DNA of 64,000 nt. It comes from Duganella sp. 1411 (GTDB taxonomy: Bacteria; Pseudomonadota; Gammaproteobacteria; Burkholderiales; Burkholderiaceae_D). The position numbers and the translations under genes are program-made. Shown here in pieces: positions 54,713-63,327 of the stretch. Under the pieces are notes generated by a model. The model searched no databases. It was given only the letters and a program-made list of their open reading frames with translations, and was not told the DNA's origin. The number at the start of each line of letters is the position of its first letter. Position 1 is the stretch's first letter. Location of the stretch: NCBI RefSeq assembly GCF_017833525.1, contig NZ_JAFICD010000002.1:806001-870000 (forward strand), written 5' to 3'.

Positions 54713-56202
54713 AGCACTTGAAGCAGATGAAGCAATTGAAACAGATAACGCACACCACCGCCCCGGCGCCGGGCGCGCGCCGCGCCGCGCCGCTGCTGGC
54801 GCTGCTGATGGGCCTGGCCGGCTGCGCGGTCGGCACGCCCACCGCGCAGCGCGCGCCGGAGGCGGTGCCGGCGGCGCTGCCGTCGGCCGCCGGCGCGGCA
54901 GGCGCCGCGGGGCTGCGCGCCGGCCCGCCGCCGGCGCTATGGTGGCAGGAGTTGGGCGACGCCGGGCTCGGGCAACTGGTGCAACGGGCCTGGCGCGACA
55001 ACTACGACGTGCGCATCGCCACCGCGCGCCTGGCCGCCGCCGGCGAGTTCGCGCGGGCGGCGCGCGGCGCCCGCCTGCCCTCGCTCGATCTCGACGCCTC
55101 GGCCGGGCGTTCCCGGCTGGCCGCGATCGAAACCAGCGACGGCCAGGCGCGCGTGGCCTCGCCGGTCCAATGGGCCGCGGTCTTCAACTGGGAGCTCGAC
55201 CTGTTCGGCCGCGTGCGCCACAGCGTGGCGGCGGCCGACGCCTCGGCCGCCGAGAGCGCCGCCGTGCGCGACGACGTGCGGCGCCTGATCGTGGCGCAGG
55301 TGGTGGACGCCTATCTGGAACTGCGCGGCGCCCAGCAACTGCGCGCCAGCCTGCGCGAGCAGCTGGCCAACCAGGAAGGCACCTTGCGCCTGGTGCGCGA
55401 GCGCGTCGACGCCGGGCGCGCCGCGCCGGCCGAGCGCATGCGCGCCGAGGCGCAGATGCGCCTGGCCGGCGCCCGCCTGCCCAGCCTGGAAGCGGAAGAG
55501 CGCGTCGCGCGCAACCGCCTCGCCAGCCTGACCGGACAGCGGCTCGACGCGCCGGAACTGCTGGCGCTCGACCGGCCGCTGCCGCTGGCGCTGCCGACCA
55601 CGCTGCTGACCGACGAGCCGGCCCACCTGCTGCTGCGCCGGCCCGACGTGCGCGCCGCCGAACAGGCGCTGGCGGCGGCCAGCGCGCGCGAGGGCGCGGC
55701 CATCGCCGACCGCTTCCCGCGCATCAGCCTGGGCGCGCTGTTCGGCGCCGCCGGCGTGGCCGGCGACTGGAACGGCGGCGACGCGGCGCGCTGGCACGCC
55801 GGCGCCGCCTTGTCGCTGCCGCTGTTCGACGGCGGCACGCGCCGCGCCCGGGCGCGCGCGGCCGGCGCCGAGGTGCTGGCCGCGCAGGCCGGCTTCGACA
55901 AGGCGCTGGCGCTGGCGCTGGAGGATGCCGACAACGCCATTTCGCGCTGGGTGCAGCTGCGCGCCCGGCACGCCGAACTGCGCACGGCGCACCAGCTGGC
56001 GCAGGACAGCGCGCGGCTGGCGCGGGTGCGCTACCAGGAGGGCGGCGAGAGCCTGCTCGGCGTGCTCGAGGCCGAACGCATCGCGCTGGCCGCCGAGGAG
56101 CAGCTGGTGACGGCGCACCGCGACGTCGCCATCGCCACCGCGCGCGGCTACACGGCCATGGCGGGCGGCTTCGACGCCGACGCGCCGGCGCTGCGGCAAT
56201 AA
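54709..56202 (+). CDS. Outer-membrane efflux channel lipoprotein (NodT/OprM family)
   Basis: 497 residues. Lipobox LAGC (LLMGLAGCAVGTP) about residue 37; an unusual Lys/Met/Gln-rich pre-leader (MKHLKQMKQLKQ) precedes the signal. Two TolC-type repeats follow, with WWQELGDAGLGQLVQRAW near 77, FNWELDLFGRVRHSVAAADA near 155 and RPDVRAAEQALAAASAREGA near 305. It completes the tripartite pump. ATG overlaps the RND stop (ATGA). Confidence 0.95.
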   Translation: MKHLKQMKQLKQITHTTAPAPGARRAAPLLALLMGLAGCAVGTPTAQRAPEAVPAALPSAAGAAGAAGLRAGPPPALWWQELGDAGLGQLVQRAWRDNYDVRIATARLAAAGEFARAARGARLPSLDLDASAGRSRLAAIETSDGQARVASPVQWAAVFNWELDLFGRVRHSVAAADASAAESAAVRDDVRRLIVAQVVDAYLELRGAQQLRASLREQLANQEGTLRLVRERVDAGRAAPAERMRAEAQMRLAGARLPSLEAEERVARNRLASLTGQRLDAPELLALDRPLPLALPTTLLTDEPAHLLLRRPDVRAAEQALAAASAREGAAIADRFPRISLGALFGAAGVAGDWNGGDAARWHAGAALSLPLFDGGTRRARARAAGAEVLAAQAGFDKALALALEDADNAISRWVQLRARHAELRTAHQLAQDSARLARVRYQEGGESLLGVLEAERIALAAEEQLVTAHRDVAIATARGYTAMAGGFDADAPALRQ

Positions 56203-56221
56203 CCTGCCGCCGGCCCCGGCC

Positions 56222-57127
56222 TCAGTCCGCGGCCGGCCGGCCGGCGCAGGCCTCGACCACGCAGCCGCGCAGCCAGCGGTGGGCCGGATCGGCGTCCATG
56301 CGCGGATGCCACATCAGCGACACGGTCAACTCCGGCATGCGCAGCGGCAGCGCGAAGCTGAACATGCCGGCGCGCAGGTTGCCGGTGTGCCGTTCCGGCA
56401 CGGTGGCGATCAGGTCGGAGCCGGCCGCCAGCGCCAGCGCGGCCGTGAAGCCGCCGACGATGCTGGCGATCGTGCGGTGCATGCCGTGCGCCGCCAGCGC
56501 CTCGTCCATGGGCCCGGTGTCCTGGTCGCGCCGCGCCACCAGCACGTGCTGGCCGGCGGCGTAGCGCGCGATATCGATCTCGCCGCGCGCCAGCGCGTGG
56601 CCCTGGCGCACCACGCCGACGAAGCGGTCGGCGAACAGGCGGCGCGCGCGCACCTCGGGGCTGGTGAAGCCGCCGATCACGCCGGTTTCCAGGTCGACGC
56701 TGCCCTCGCGCAGCAGCACGCTCTCGCGGTCGCTTTTCTGCACGAAGCGCAAGCGCACCCCGGGCGCCTGGGCACCGATGTGCGCCAGCAGCGCCGGGCC
56801 GAAATTTTCCACGAAACCGTCGCTGGCGCGCAGTGTGAAGGTCTGCTCGAGCTGGCGCGGGTCCAGTTGCCGCGCCGGCGCCAGCACGGCCAGCGCCTCC
56901 CCCAGCAGCGGGCCGACGCGCTCGCGCAGCTCGAGCGCGCGCGGCGTCGGCACCAGTTCGCGGCCGGCGCGCACCAGCAGCGGATCGCCGGTGGTCTCGC
57001 GCAGGCGCGCCAGCGCGCGGCTCATGGCCGACGGACTCAGGCGCAAGCGCTGGGCGGCGCGCGTGACGCTGCCCTCGGTCAGCAGGACATCGAGGGTGAT
57101 GAGCAGGTTCAGATCCGGTATTGACAT
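56222..57127 (-). CDS. LysR-family transcriptional regulator
   Basis: 301 residues. N-terminal winged helix-turn-helix (LLITLDVLLTEGSVTRAAQR, then LSPSAMSRALARLRE) and a periplasmic-binding-like effector domain. Start ATG at 57127 with AAGGTGG upstream. It is convergent with the efflux operon rather than divergent, so it may or may not control it. Confidence 0.93.
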   Translation of the reverse strand: MSIPDLNLLITLDVLLTEGSVTRAAQRLRLSPSAMSRALARLRETTGDPLLVRAGRELVPTPRALELRERVGPLLGEALAVLAPARQLDPRQLEQTFTLRASDGFVENFGPALLAHIGAQAPGVRLRFVQKSDRESVLLREGSVDLETGVIGGFTSPEVRARRLFADRFVGVVRQGHALARGEIDIARYAAGQHVLVARRDQDTGPMDEALAAHGMHRTIASIVGGFTAALALAAGSDLIATVPERHTGNLRAGMFSFALPLRMPELTVSLMWHPRMDADPAHRWLRGCVVEACAGRPAAD

Positions 57128-57265
57128 GGTTTCCCACCTTAACATGATTTGCCGGCGCCCCGGCGACAAGGCGCCGGACGCACAGATAGATTGCGCGCCG
57201 CACGCCTTGTGGCGCGCCCGGCGCGGCGCTACGATGAATGCATCGCCACTTCGATCGAGACCGAC

Positions 57266-57370
57266 ATGCCAGCTGTAGCCGTTGCCGCCGTTCCCGTTCT
57301 CCTTTCCCTTGGCCTCGCCGCCGCTGCCGCCTATCGCGCGGCGGCGACGGCGACCGGGGGCGCGCGGTGA
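57266..57370 (+). CDS. Possible 34-residue membrane peptide
   Basis: MPAVAVAAVPVLLSLGLAAA and following is a single hydrophobic helix. A weak GAGACC site precedes the ATG. Its stop overlaps a GTG that starts a second small frame (57367-57495). Composition alone could produce this frame in GC-rich DNA, so confidence is low. Confidence 0.25.
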   Translation: MPAVAVAAVPVLLSLGLAAAAAYRAAATATGGAR

Positions 57371-57495
57371 GCCGCCTGCTGTCGTGGTTGACGCGGCGCG
57401 TCGCACCCGGCCGCGCGGAGCGGGCGGCGACCGCGCCCGCCGACGCCTATCCGCTCGACGCCACCGGCTGGGGCACGGGCGGCTGGCCACTGTAA
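57367..57495 (+). CDS. Possible 42-residue small protein
   Basis: GTG start overlapping the previous small frame (GTGA). Reads MSRLLSWLTRRVAPGRAERA, then ends in GTGGWPL. Codon use fits the genome, but there is no homology evidence. 57128-57265, upstream, holds the LysR promoter region and nothing else seen. Confidence 0.25.
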   Translation: MSRLLSWLTRRVAPGRAERAATAPADAYPLDATGWGTGGWPL

Positions 57496-57504
57496 TCGGC
57501 CCCT

Positions 57505-57597
57505 GTAGGGCGGATTAGCGCAGCGTAATCGGCCATGCGTGCGTCATCGGCGGCTCATCGATGGCCGATTACGGCGTTCCGCCTAATCCGCCCTACG
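57505..57597. repeat. REP-like doublet, copy 4
   Basis: GTAGGGCGGATTAGCGCAGC to TAATCCGCCCTAC, about 93 bp, two hairpins in the same orientation as copies 2 and 3. Followed after 23 bp by a fifth copy. Confidence 0.9.
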
Positions 57598-57620
57598 CTA
57601 AGTTAAGCAGACATCGGAAC

Positions 57621-57703
57621 CACGTAGGGCGGATTAGCGCAGCGTAATCCGCCATGCATGCGTTATCGGCGGCTCATCAATGACCGCTTACGGCGTTCCG
57701 CAT
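57621..57703. repeat. REP-like doublet, copy 5 (truncated right arm)
   Basis: Begins CACGTAGGGCGGATTAGC; the second hairpin is decayed (ACCGCTTACGGCGTTCCGC) and the right end is missing. The decayed part overlaps the last codons of the DUF2063 gene, which ends at 57677. Confidence 0.85.
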
Positions 57704-58489
57704 CTCAGCGTCGGCGCGCACCAGCACGCCATCATCCAGCCAGCGTAGCAGCAACGGCGCCGGCGCGAACGGCGCGCCGGCCGGACCGTGCGCCGCCTGC
57801 GCCGCCGCCAGCGCCTCGCCCAGCGTGGCGCCGGCGGCCAGCACCTCGAGCGCGGCGGCCTCGGCCGCGTCAAGCTCGCGCACCCGCGCCGTCCAGCCGC
57901 CACGGTACACCAGCGCCAGCGTGTCGCCCTCGGCGCTGGCCGGCATGGCGTGCGCCGCCGGCGCCTGGTGCGCCAGCCAGATCGCCGCCGCCCGCCAGCG
58001 CGAGCGGAACAGCGCCGCCGCCGGATGCAGCGCCAGGCGCCAGGCGTCGAACTGGCTGGCGCCGGCCGCCCGCACATCGTCGAGCGTCACGGCGGCGGCG
58101 TCGGGCGCGCCATGGGCCTGGTGCAGCAGCCATTCGAGCCACGCCACGTCGGCGAAGTAGCGGTGCGCGGCGGCGCCCGGCCAGGTGTCCAGGAACGCGG
58201 CCAGGTCGGCGCCGAAACGGGCCAGGTCGGCGCTGCGCGAGGGATGGGCGGCGCCATAGGCGCGCGCCAGCGCCGCGAACCAGGGCGCGCCGCCGAGCGC
58301 GCGCAGCACCGGATAGACCAGCTCCAGCGAACGCAGGTGGTGCTGGCGCAGCGCCTGGCCATAGCGCGCCAGGCCGTCGGCGCCGGCGTCGGCGCCGAGC
58401 CACGGCGCCAGCGCGCCCGCGTCCGGCGTGGGCGCGCTGATCTGCGCGCCGAACGCCGCCTGCAGGCGCGCCAGCTCCTCAAGCGTCAT
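57677..58489 (-). CDS. bufC: DUF2063 protein, MNIO partner (BufC-like)
   Basis: 270 residues. N-terminal DUF2063 helical domain ([51 protein letters not shown]). In bufferin operons this protein presents the precursor to the MNIO enzyme. It overlaps the MNIO gene by 11 bp and so is translationally coupled. The C-terminal domain (about 180-265) has a winged-helix look. The last residues, MRNAVSGH, and the stop come from the decayed arm of REP copy 5. Confidence 0.88.
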   Translation of the reverse strand: MTLEELARLQAAFGAQISAPTPDAGALAPWLGADAGADGLARYGQALRQHHLRSLELVYPVLRALGGAPWFAALARAYGAAHPSRSADLARFGADLAAFLDTWPGAAAHRYFADVAWLEWLLHQAHGAPDAAAVTLDDVRAAGASQFDAWRLALHPAAALFRSRWRAAAIWLAHQAPAAHAMPASAEGDTLALVYRGGWTARVRELDAAEAAALEVLAAGATLGEALAAAQAAHGPAGAPFAPAPLLLRWLDDGVLVRADAEMRNAVSGH

Positions 58490-59321
58490 CGCCAGCCGCC
58501 ATCACGGTTGCCGCCAGCGCCCGCGCGCGCGCCACCTCGTCGAGCAGCGTGGCGAACGGCGGCAGGTTGGTGTCCCATTCGACCAGCGTCGGCACCGCGC
58601 CGTAGCGGCGCACGGCGGCGTGGTACAAGTCCCACACGGCGCCGGCCACCGGCGCGCCATGGTGGTCGACCAGCACGCCGCCGTCGTCGCAGTGGCCGGC
58701 CAGATGCAGCTCGCCCACCAGGCCCGGCGCCAGCGCCGCCATCGCGGCCAGCGCGTCCTCGCCGTGGTTGCATTGATTGACATACAGGTTATTGATATCG
58801 AGCAGCACGCCGCAGCCGGTGCGGCGCGCCACCTGGGCCAGGAAATCGGTCTCGCCCCAGCTGTCGCCGGGAAAGCGCAGGTGGGTCGAGACGTTCTCCA
58901 GCAGGATGGGGCGGCGCAGCACGTCCTGGATCAGCGCCACGCGCTGGCACACCAGTTCCAGGCTGGCGCCGTTCAGCGGCAACGGCAGCAAGTCGTTGAG
59001 CGCGGCGTCGGCCGTGGCGTTCCAGCACAGGTGTTCCGACACCAGCATCGGGTCGATGCGCCGCGCCAGGGCGGCGACGCGCCCTAGGTGCTCGCGCGAG
59101 AAGCCGTGCACCGAGCCGATGCCCATGCCGACGCCGTGCAGCGCGACCGGATAGTCGGCGCGCAGCGTTTCGAGCACGTGCAAGTCCCAGCCGCCCTCGG
59201 CCAGGTAATTCTCGCTGTGGACCTCGAGCCAGTCCACCGGCTGGCGCCGCGCCAGAAAGTCCCGGTAATGCGCGCCGCGCAGGCCGACGCCGACCATCGG
59301 CGCCGGCGCCGCCGCCCGCAT
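58479..59321 (-). CDS. bufB: DUF692 multinuclear non-haem iron oxidative enzyme (MNIO, BufB-like)
   Basis: 280 residues, TIM-barrel. Iron-ligand segments of the family are visible: [57 protein letters not shown] and [10 protein letters not shown]. MNIOs modify Cys in RiPP precursors, giving thiooxazole in bufferins. The ATG overlaps the stop of the fusion gene (TGATG), so it is tied to the DUF2282-containing protein that is its likely substrate. A second partner, DUF2063, follows. Confidence 0.93.
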   Translation of the reverse strand: MRAAAPAPMVGVGLRGAHYRDFLARRQPVDWLEVHSENYLAEGGWDLHVLETLRADYPVALHGVGMGIGSVHGFSREHLGRVAALARRIDPMLVSEHLCWNATADAALNDLLPLPLNGASLELVCQRVALIQDVLRRPILLENVSTHLRFPGDSWGETDFLAQVARRTGCGVLLDINNLYVNQCNHGEDALAAMAALAPGLVGELHLAGHCDDGGVLVDHHGAPVAGAVWDLYHAAVRRYGAVPTLVEWDTNLPPFATLLDEVARARALAATVMAAGDDA

Positions 59322-60784
59322 CAGGGCCGGCCGCGGGCGCCGGCCGGCGCCGCGCCGGAGCGCGCCGCGGCGGCGGGCGGGGTGTCCATCTCGCGCACCA
59401 CGCGCAAGCCGATCCAGCCGCGCCGCCCCTCCCCGCCCAGGCCCAGGCGGGTGGCCGCGCGCACGAAGGCGGGCGTGTCGGTCCACGAGCCGCCACGCGC
59501 CACGCGCTTCTTGCAACCGGCCTCCACCCAGGCGCTGCCGTCCTTCGGCGCGCCCTCGTAGTCGCTGTGCCAGCAATCGGCGGTCCACTGCCACACATTG
59601 CCCAGCACGTCGTACAGCCCCGCCGGATTGGGCGCGAAGCTGCCCACCGGCGCGGTGGTGAGCCAGTTGCCGGCGCCGGAGGCCACGCCGCCGCAATGCT
59701 TCTGCTGCGGACAATCGTCCGGGCCGTACTTGGCGTCGCCGCGGGTGATGTCGTCGCCCCACCAGCGCGCCGTGACGGTGCCGGCGCGCGCCGCGTATTC
59801 CCACTCGGCCTCGGTGGGCAGGCGGTAGCGCGCGCCGCTCTTGGCCGACAGCCAGCGCAGGTAGCCCTGGGCGTCGTTCCAGCTGACGTTGACGGCCGGC
59901 CGGTCGCCGCGCCCCCAGCCCTCGTCGGCCGGACGGTAGCCGTCGCAGCCGCCGTCCTTGACGCAGGCGTCGAACTGCGCGAACGTCACGCTGAAGCGGC
60001 CGATGGCGAACGGCCGCGCGATCTCGACCGGATGCTGGGTTTCATTGCCGAAGCGTCCGCGCTCGCCGGCCGGCGAACCCATCACGAAGCGCCCGGCCGG
60101 CAGCGGCACCATCTCCGGGCACGCGGCGTCGCAATCGCGGAACGCCGCGCCGGCCACCACCGCGCTGGTGCGGCCGGGGTCGACGGCGCCGAGCTTTTGC
60201 CGGGACAGATAGACCGACAGGTTGGCGATGTCGGCCTCGGTCAGCGCGGCGACGGCGGTGTTCATCAGCGGGCTGGCGCGGGTGTGGTCGCGGAAGGCGC
60301 GCAGTTGGCCCTCCAGGTAGCCCGGGTTCTGCCCGGCCAGGTGCGGATAGTCGGCCGCGCCGGCGTTGCCCTTCGGTCCGTGGCAGGCGGCGCACGCCGG
60401 CAGCGCGCGCGCCGCGTCGCCGCGGTGGTACAGCGCGTCGCCGGCGGCGACGTCGGCCGGCGGGCCGGTGCGGGCCGGCGCCGCGCCCGGGCAGGCCAGC
60501 GGCGCCGCCTCCACCTTGCCGCCCAGCGCCGTGCAGGTGCCGGCCGGAACGGTCATCCATTCGCCCGGGTCGCGATCGACCGTGGCCATGCCGGAGCACA
60601 AATGGAAGCAGGTGGTATTGGCGCATTCATTCTGGCCGGCCTTGGCCACGCCATAACAGATTTCGGTCGCGCCGCCGGGCTTTTGGTCCGCCGCCCGCGC
60701 CGCCGCCGGCAGCGCCACGGTCAGCGCGCACGCGGCGGCCACGGCCGCCTGGGCCAGCGCCTGCGCGCTCATGCCCGCGCTCAT
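59321..60784 (-). CDS. Fusion protein: DUF2282 (BufA1-like RiPP precursor)-cytochrome c-FGE-like domain
   Basis: 487 residues. Signal peptide 1-32. Residues 40-90 match the DUF2282 bufferin core: [19 protein letters not shown] (41-59), HLCSG, and [16 protein letters not shown], with C43, C54, C59, C63 and C84. Residues 112-200 are a class I cytochrome c with haem site CAACH (131-135) and possible Met ligand M174. Residues 224-467 are an FGE/SUMF1-like domain ([42 protein letters not shown]); it lacks the Cys pair that binds copper in true formylglycine-generating enzymes. Followed by MNIO and DUF2063 genes. Export is probably periplasmic. Confidence 0.85.
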   Translation of the reverse strand: MSAGMSAQALAQAAVAAACALTVALPAAARAADQKPGGATEICYGVAKAGQNECANTTCFHLCSGMATVDRDPGEWMTVPAGTCTALGGKVEAAPLACPGAAPARTGPPADVAAGDALYHRGDAARALPACAACHGPKGNAGAADYPHLAGQNPGYLEGQLRAFRDHTRASPLMNTAVAALTEADIANLSVYLSRQKLGAVDPGRTSAVVAGAAFRDCDAACPEMVPLPAGRFVMGSPAGERGRFGNETQHPVEIARPFAIGRFSVTFAQFDACVKDGGCDGYRPADEGWGRGDRPAVNVSWNDAQGYLRWLSAKSGARYRLPTEAEWEYAARAGTVTARWWGDDITRGDAKYGPDDCPQQKHCGGVASGAGNWLTTAPVGSFAPNPAGLYDVLGNVWQWTADCWHSDYEGAPKDGSAWVEAGCKKRVARGGSWTDTPAFVRAATRLGLGGEGRRGWIGLRVVREMDTPPAAAARSGAAPAGARGRP

Positions 60785-60923
60785 GTGCGCGCTCCCGGTC
60801 GCTGCGGCGCCGGCGCCGGGCCGGCCTTGCTTGCGTTTGATACTTGCACCATTCAGTGGTTCCCTTTTAAAAAAATACGTGGCGGAGAAAATGCATGGCG
60901 GGCGCCGCGCCGTGGCGCCAGCC

Positions 60924-61319
60924 TCAATCGTAGCACGCGCTCTCCTCGATCAGTTCGATGCGGTAGCCGTCCGGGTCCTGCACGAAGGCGATGACGTTGT
61001 TGCCGTGTTTCATAGGCCCGGCCTCGCGCGTGACGGTGCCGCCATGGGCCCGCACCTTGGCGCACACGGCGGCGGCGTCGTCCACCGCCAGCGCCAGGTA
61101 GCCGAAGGCGTCGCCGTGGGTGTAGCCGTGGCGGTCCCAGTTGTGCGTCAGCTCGATGGCGGCCTGCGCCGGCGCCGCGCCGTGGGCGACGACCACGCGC
61201 GTGAAGCGGGCGTCGGGATAGTCGTGGCGCCGCTGCGGCGTCATGCCCAGGGCGTGCTCGTAAAAGTGCAGCGCGGCGTCGAGGTCGGTGACGCGCAGCA
61301 TGGCGTGGAGGATGCGCAT
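60924..61319 (-). CDS. gloA: Lactoylglutathione lyase (glyoxalase I)
   Basis: 131 residues. [20 protein letters not shown] opening, the VOC-fold metal ligands His6 and Glu in [20 protein letters not shown] with the second His-type position near 70-75 and [10 protein letters not shown] at the end. It converts the methylglyoxal-glutathione adduct to lactoylglutathione. It starts 32 bp after gshA stops, an apt pairing because the enzyme needs glutathione. The upstream open frame over gshA is a shadow. Confidence 0.95.
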   Translation of the reverse strand: MRILHAMLRVTDLDAALHFYEHALGMTPQRRHDYPDARFTRVVVAHGAAPAQAAIELTHNWDRHGYTHGDAFGYLALAVDDAAAVCAKVRAHGGTVTREAGPMKHGNNVIAFVQDPDGYRIELIEESACYD

Positions 61320-61351
61320 GGCGTAAGGGCTCCGGTGGATAGTGGGTCGGC

Positions 61352-62971
61352 TCAGGCCACGCGCTGCTGCGGGGCCAACGGCTCGTCGGGCACGGGCAGG
61401 TAGCGCGCGCCGGCCTGGTAGCGCTGGACGAACTGGCCGAACTCGCCGCTGTCGGCGCGCTCGACGCGCTGCTGCTCGGCCAGCGAGGCCGCCGCCTCGG
61501 CGGTGAAGCGCGCCAGCGCCGCCGGATCCAGCGGGCGGCCGCGGAAATGCGCCGCGTGCTCCTCGCTGCGGCGCAGCGCGAAGGCGTCGAAACTGCCCTG
61601 CTCGGCGCGGATCGCCTCCAGCACGCGCGCCGACGGCGTCAGCGCCACGTCGGCCAGCTTGGCGCGCTGCGCCGCCAGCGCGGTGGCGCACTCGGCGCCG
61701 CCGCGGGCGCGGTCGAGCAGCGCGGCCATCGGCGCGATCCGCTCGAGCAGTTCGCCGGCCCAGTCGCGCAGGCCGACCTGGCGGCCGTGGCGCTCGAGCA
61801 GCAGGCCCGGACGGCGGCCCTCCTTGACGGTGCGGGCGAAATTCTCGGTGTTTTCGCGGCTCTCGTCGCCGCCCGTGAGCGGACTGTCCTCCAGCGCGCA
61901 AAACAGCAGGAAGGCGTCGAGGAAATGACAGGTGCCGGCGGCGATGCCGAGCGGCTCGAACGGGTCGACGTCGAGGCAGCGCACCTCGACGTACTGCACC
62001 CCGCGCTGGGCCAGCGCGTGCAGCGGGCGCTCGCCGCTGTGGACCACGCGCTTGGGCCGGATCGCCGAGTAATACTCGTTCTCGATCTGCAGCCGGTTGG
62101 TGTTGATCTGCACCCACTCGCCGGCGCGCCGCGTGCCCAGTTCGACATACGGCAGATAGGGGTGGTTCATCGCCGCCGCCAGGCTGGTGATATAGCTGTC
62201 GAGCGTGTTGTAGTCGGGCGTCAGGCCGGCCTGGGCGTCGTTCTGGTAACCCATGTCGCTCATGCGCAGGCTGGTCGCGTACGGCAGGTACACCGTGTCG
62301 GCCGACAGTTGCTCGAGCGGGAAGGCGCCGCCGCCCTGGAAGTGGTTCGACAGCGCCGGCGCGGCGCCGAACAGGTACATCAGCAGCCAGCCGTAGCGGC
62401 GGAAGTTGCGGATCAGGGCGATGTAGCTTTCGGATTGGAAGCCCATCGCCGTCTCGCCGTCGCCCTCGACCGCGCGCAGCCGTTCCCACAGCTCCGGCGG
62501 CAGCGAATAGTTGTAGTGGATGCCGGCGATGCACTGCATGCTTTTACCGTAGCGCAGCGCCAGGCCGCGCCGGTACACATGCTTGAGCATGCCGATGTGC
62601 GAGGTGCCGTACCAGGCGATCGCGATGTCCTCCTCGGCCGGCAGGCGGCACGGCATCGAATGGCTCCACAACATTTCGTCGCCCAGCCCGCCGAACACGA
62701 AGCGGTGCAGCGCGTCGTAGCCGTCGAGCATGGCGGCGGTGTCGCGCTCGGGCGGCGTGATCAGTTCGATCAGGGCCTCGGCGTAATCGGTGGTGATGGT
62801 CGGATGGGTCAGGGCCGAACCGAGCGCGGGCGGGTGGGCGCTGGCCGCCAAGTGGCCGCGGCGGTCGACCCGCAGCGCCTCGCGTTCGATACCGCGCAGG
62901 CCCTGCGCCAGCAGCGCCAGGCCGTCGGCGCCGTCCAACAGCGCCATGCGGCGCGTCAAAGATGAACTCAT
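61352..62971 (-). CDS. gshA: Glutamate-cysteine ligase
   Basis: 539 residues from the ATG at 62971. First step of glutathione synthesis. Class I (proteobacterial) GshA segments: GIEREALRVD near 27, TITTDYAEALIELITPP near 58, MPCRLPAEEDI near 106, GKSMQCIAGIHYNYS near 141 and YVEVRCLDVDPFEPLGI near 330. An upstream extension to 63025 lacks conserved residues. In one operon with gloA. Confidence 0.95.
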   Translation of the reverse strand: MSSSLTRRMALLDGADGLALLAQGLRGIEREALRVDRRGHLAASAHPPALGSALTHPTITTDYAEALIELITPPERDTAAMLDGYDALHRFVFGGLGDEMLWSHSMPCRLPAEEDIAIAWYGTSHIGMLKHVYRRGLALRYGKSMQCIAGIHYNYSLPPELWERLRAVEGDGETAMGFQSESYIALIRNFRRYGWLLMYLFGAAPALSNHFQGGGAFPLEQLSADTVYLPYATSLRMSDMGYQNDAQAGLTPDYNTLDSYITSLAAAMNHPYLPYVELGTRRAGEWVQINTNRLQIENEYYSAIRPKRVVHSGERPLHALAQRGVQYVEVRCLDVDPFEPLGIAAGTCHFLDAFLLFCALEDSPLTGGDESRENTENFARTVKEGRRPGLLLERHGRQVGLRDWAGELLERIAPMAALLDRARGGAECATALAAQRAKLADVALTPSARVLEAIRAEQGSFDAFALRRSEEHAAHFRGRPLDPAALARFTAEAAASLAEQQRVERADSGEFGQFVQRYQAGARYLPVPDEPLAPQQRVA

Positions 62972-63327
62972 AACTGTGCTGCCTTCACAAAAAAGGGAGG
63001 GTTCGGCTTGCCGTCTCGACAACAACGATAAGCCCGGGGCCGGCTGCGCACAACTCGCAAATGCTGAGTGCCGGGATCAGCGGCGCTGAGGCCGGCCGGC
63101 ATCAGCGTTGTGGAGCGCTGCACTCAGCATTTGCGAATTGCGCGGTGCGGCGCGGCCCCGTATCTTGACAATCGAATATCGATAGACGAAAAAGTTTGGT
63201 GGACGCGCTCCAGGCCGCAATCACGGCGGGCGCGCCGCCTTCCCCCCGTATCCGGCGCGCCGGAACGGTCCGCGTACACGAGGCACACCGACGCACACAT
63301 GGCAATGGGAGAATACAGGTGGAAGTG
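62972..63327. other. Divergent promoter region between gshA and the indolepyruvate oxidoreductase gene
   Basis: 356 bp without a gene. It holds the 17 bp inverted repeat listed separately and, nearer the plus-strand gene, an AT-richer patch (ATATCGATAGACGAAAAAG). Assigning exact -35/-10 sites is not supported. Confidence 0.4.
63055..63136. repeat. Perfect 17 bp inverted repeat around a 48 bp loop
   Basis: TCGCAAATGCTGAGTGC (63055-63071) and GCACTCAGCATTTGCGA (63120-63136) are exact inverses. The GC-rich interior contains further short CAGCG/CGCTG complementarity, so a long stem or cruciform is possible. It lies between divergent gene starts. Confidence 0.85.

Noticed and set aside
57505-57703. 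Two tandem repeats as a CRISPR array
   Set aside because: Units of about 90 bp with internal hairpins and no regular spacers; they match the dispersed REP doublets elsewhere in the window.
61320-62534. N-terminal extension of the glyoxalase frame
   Set aside because: It overlaps gshA in another frame with Arg/Ala-rich text; glyoxalase I starts at [10 protein letters not shown].
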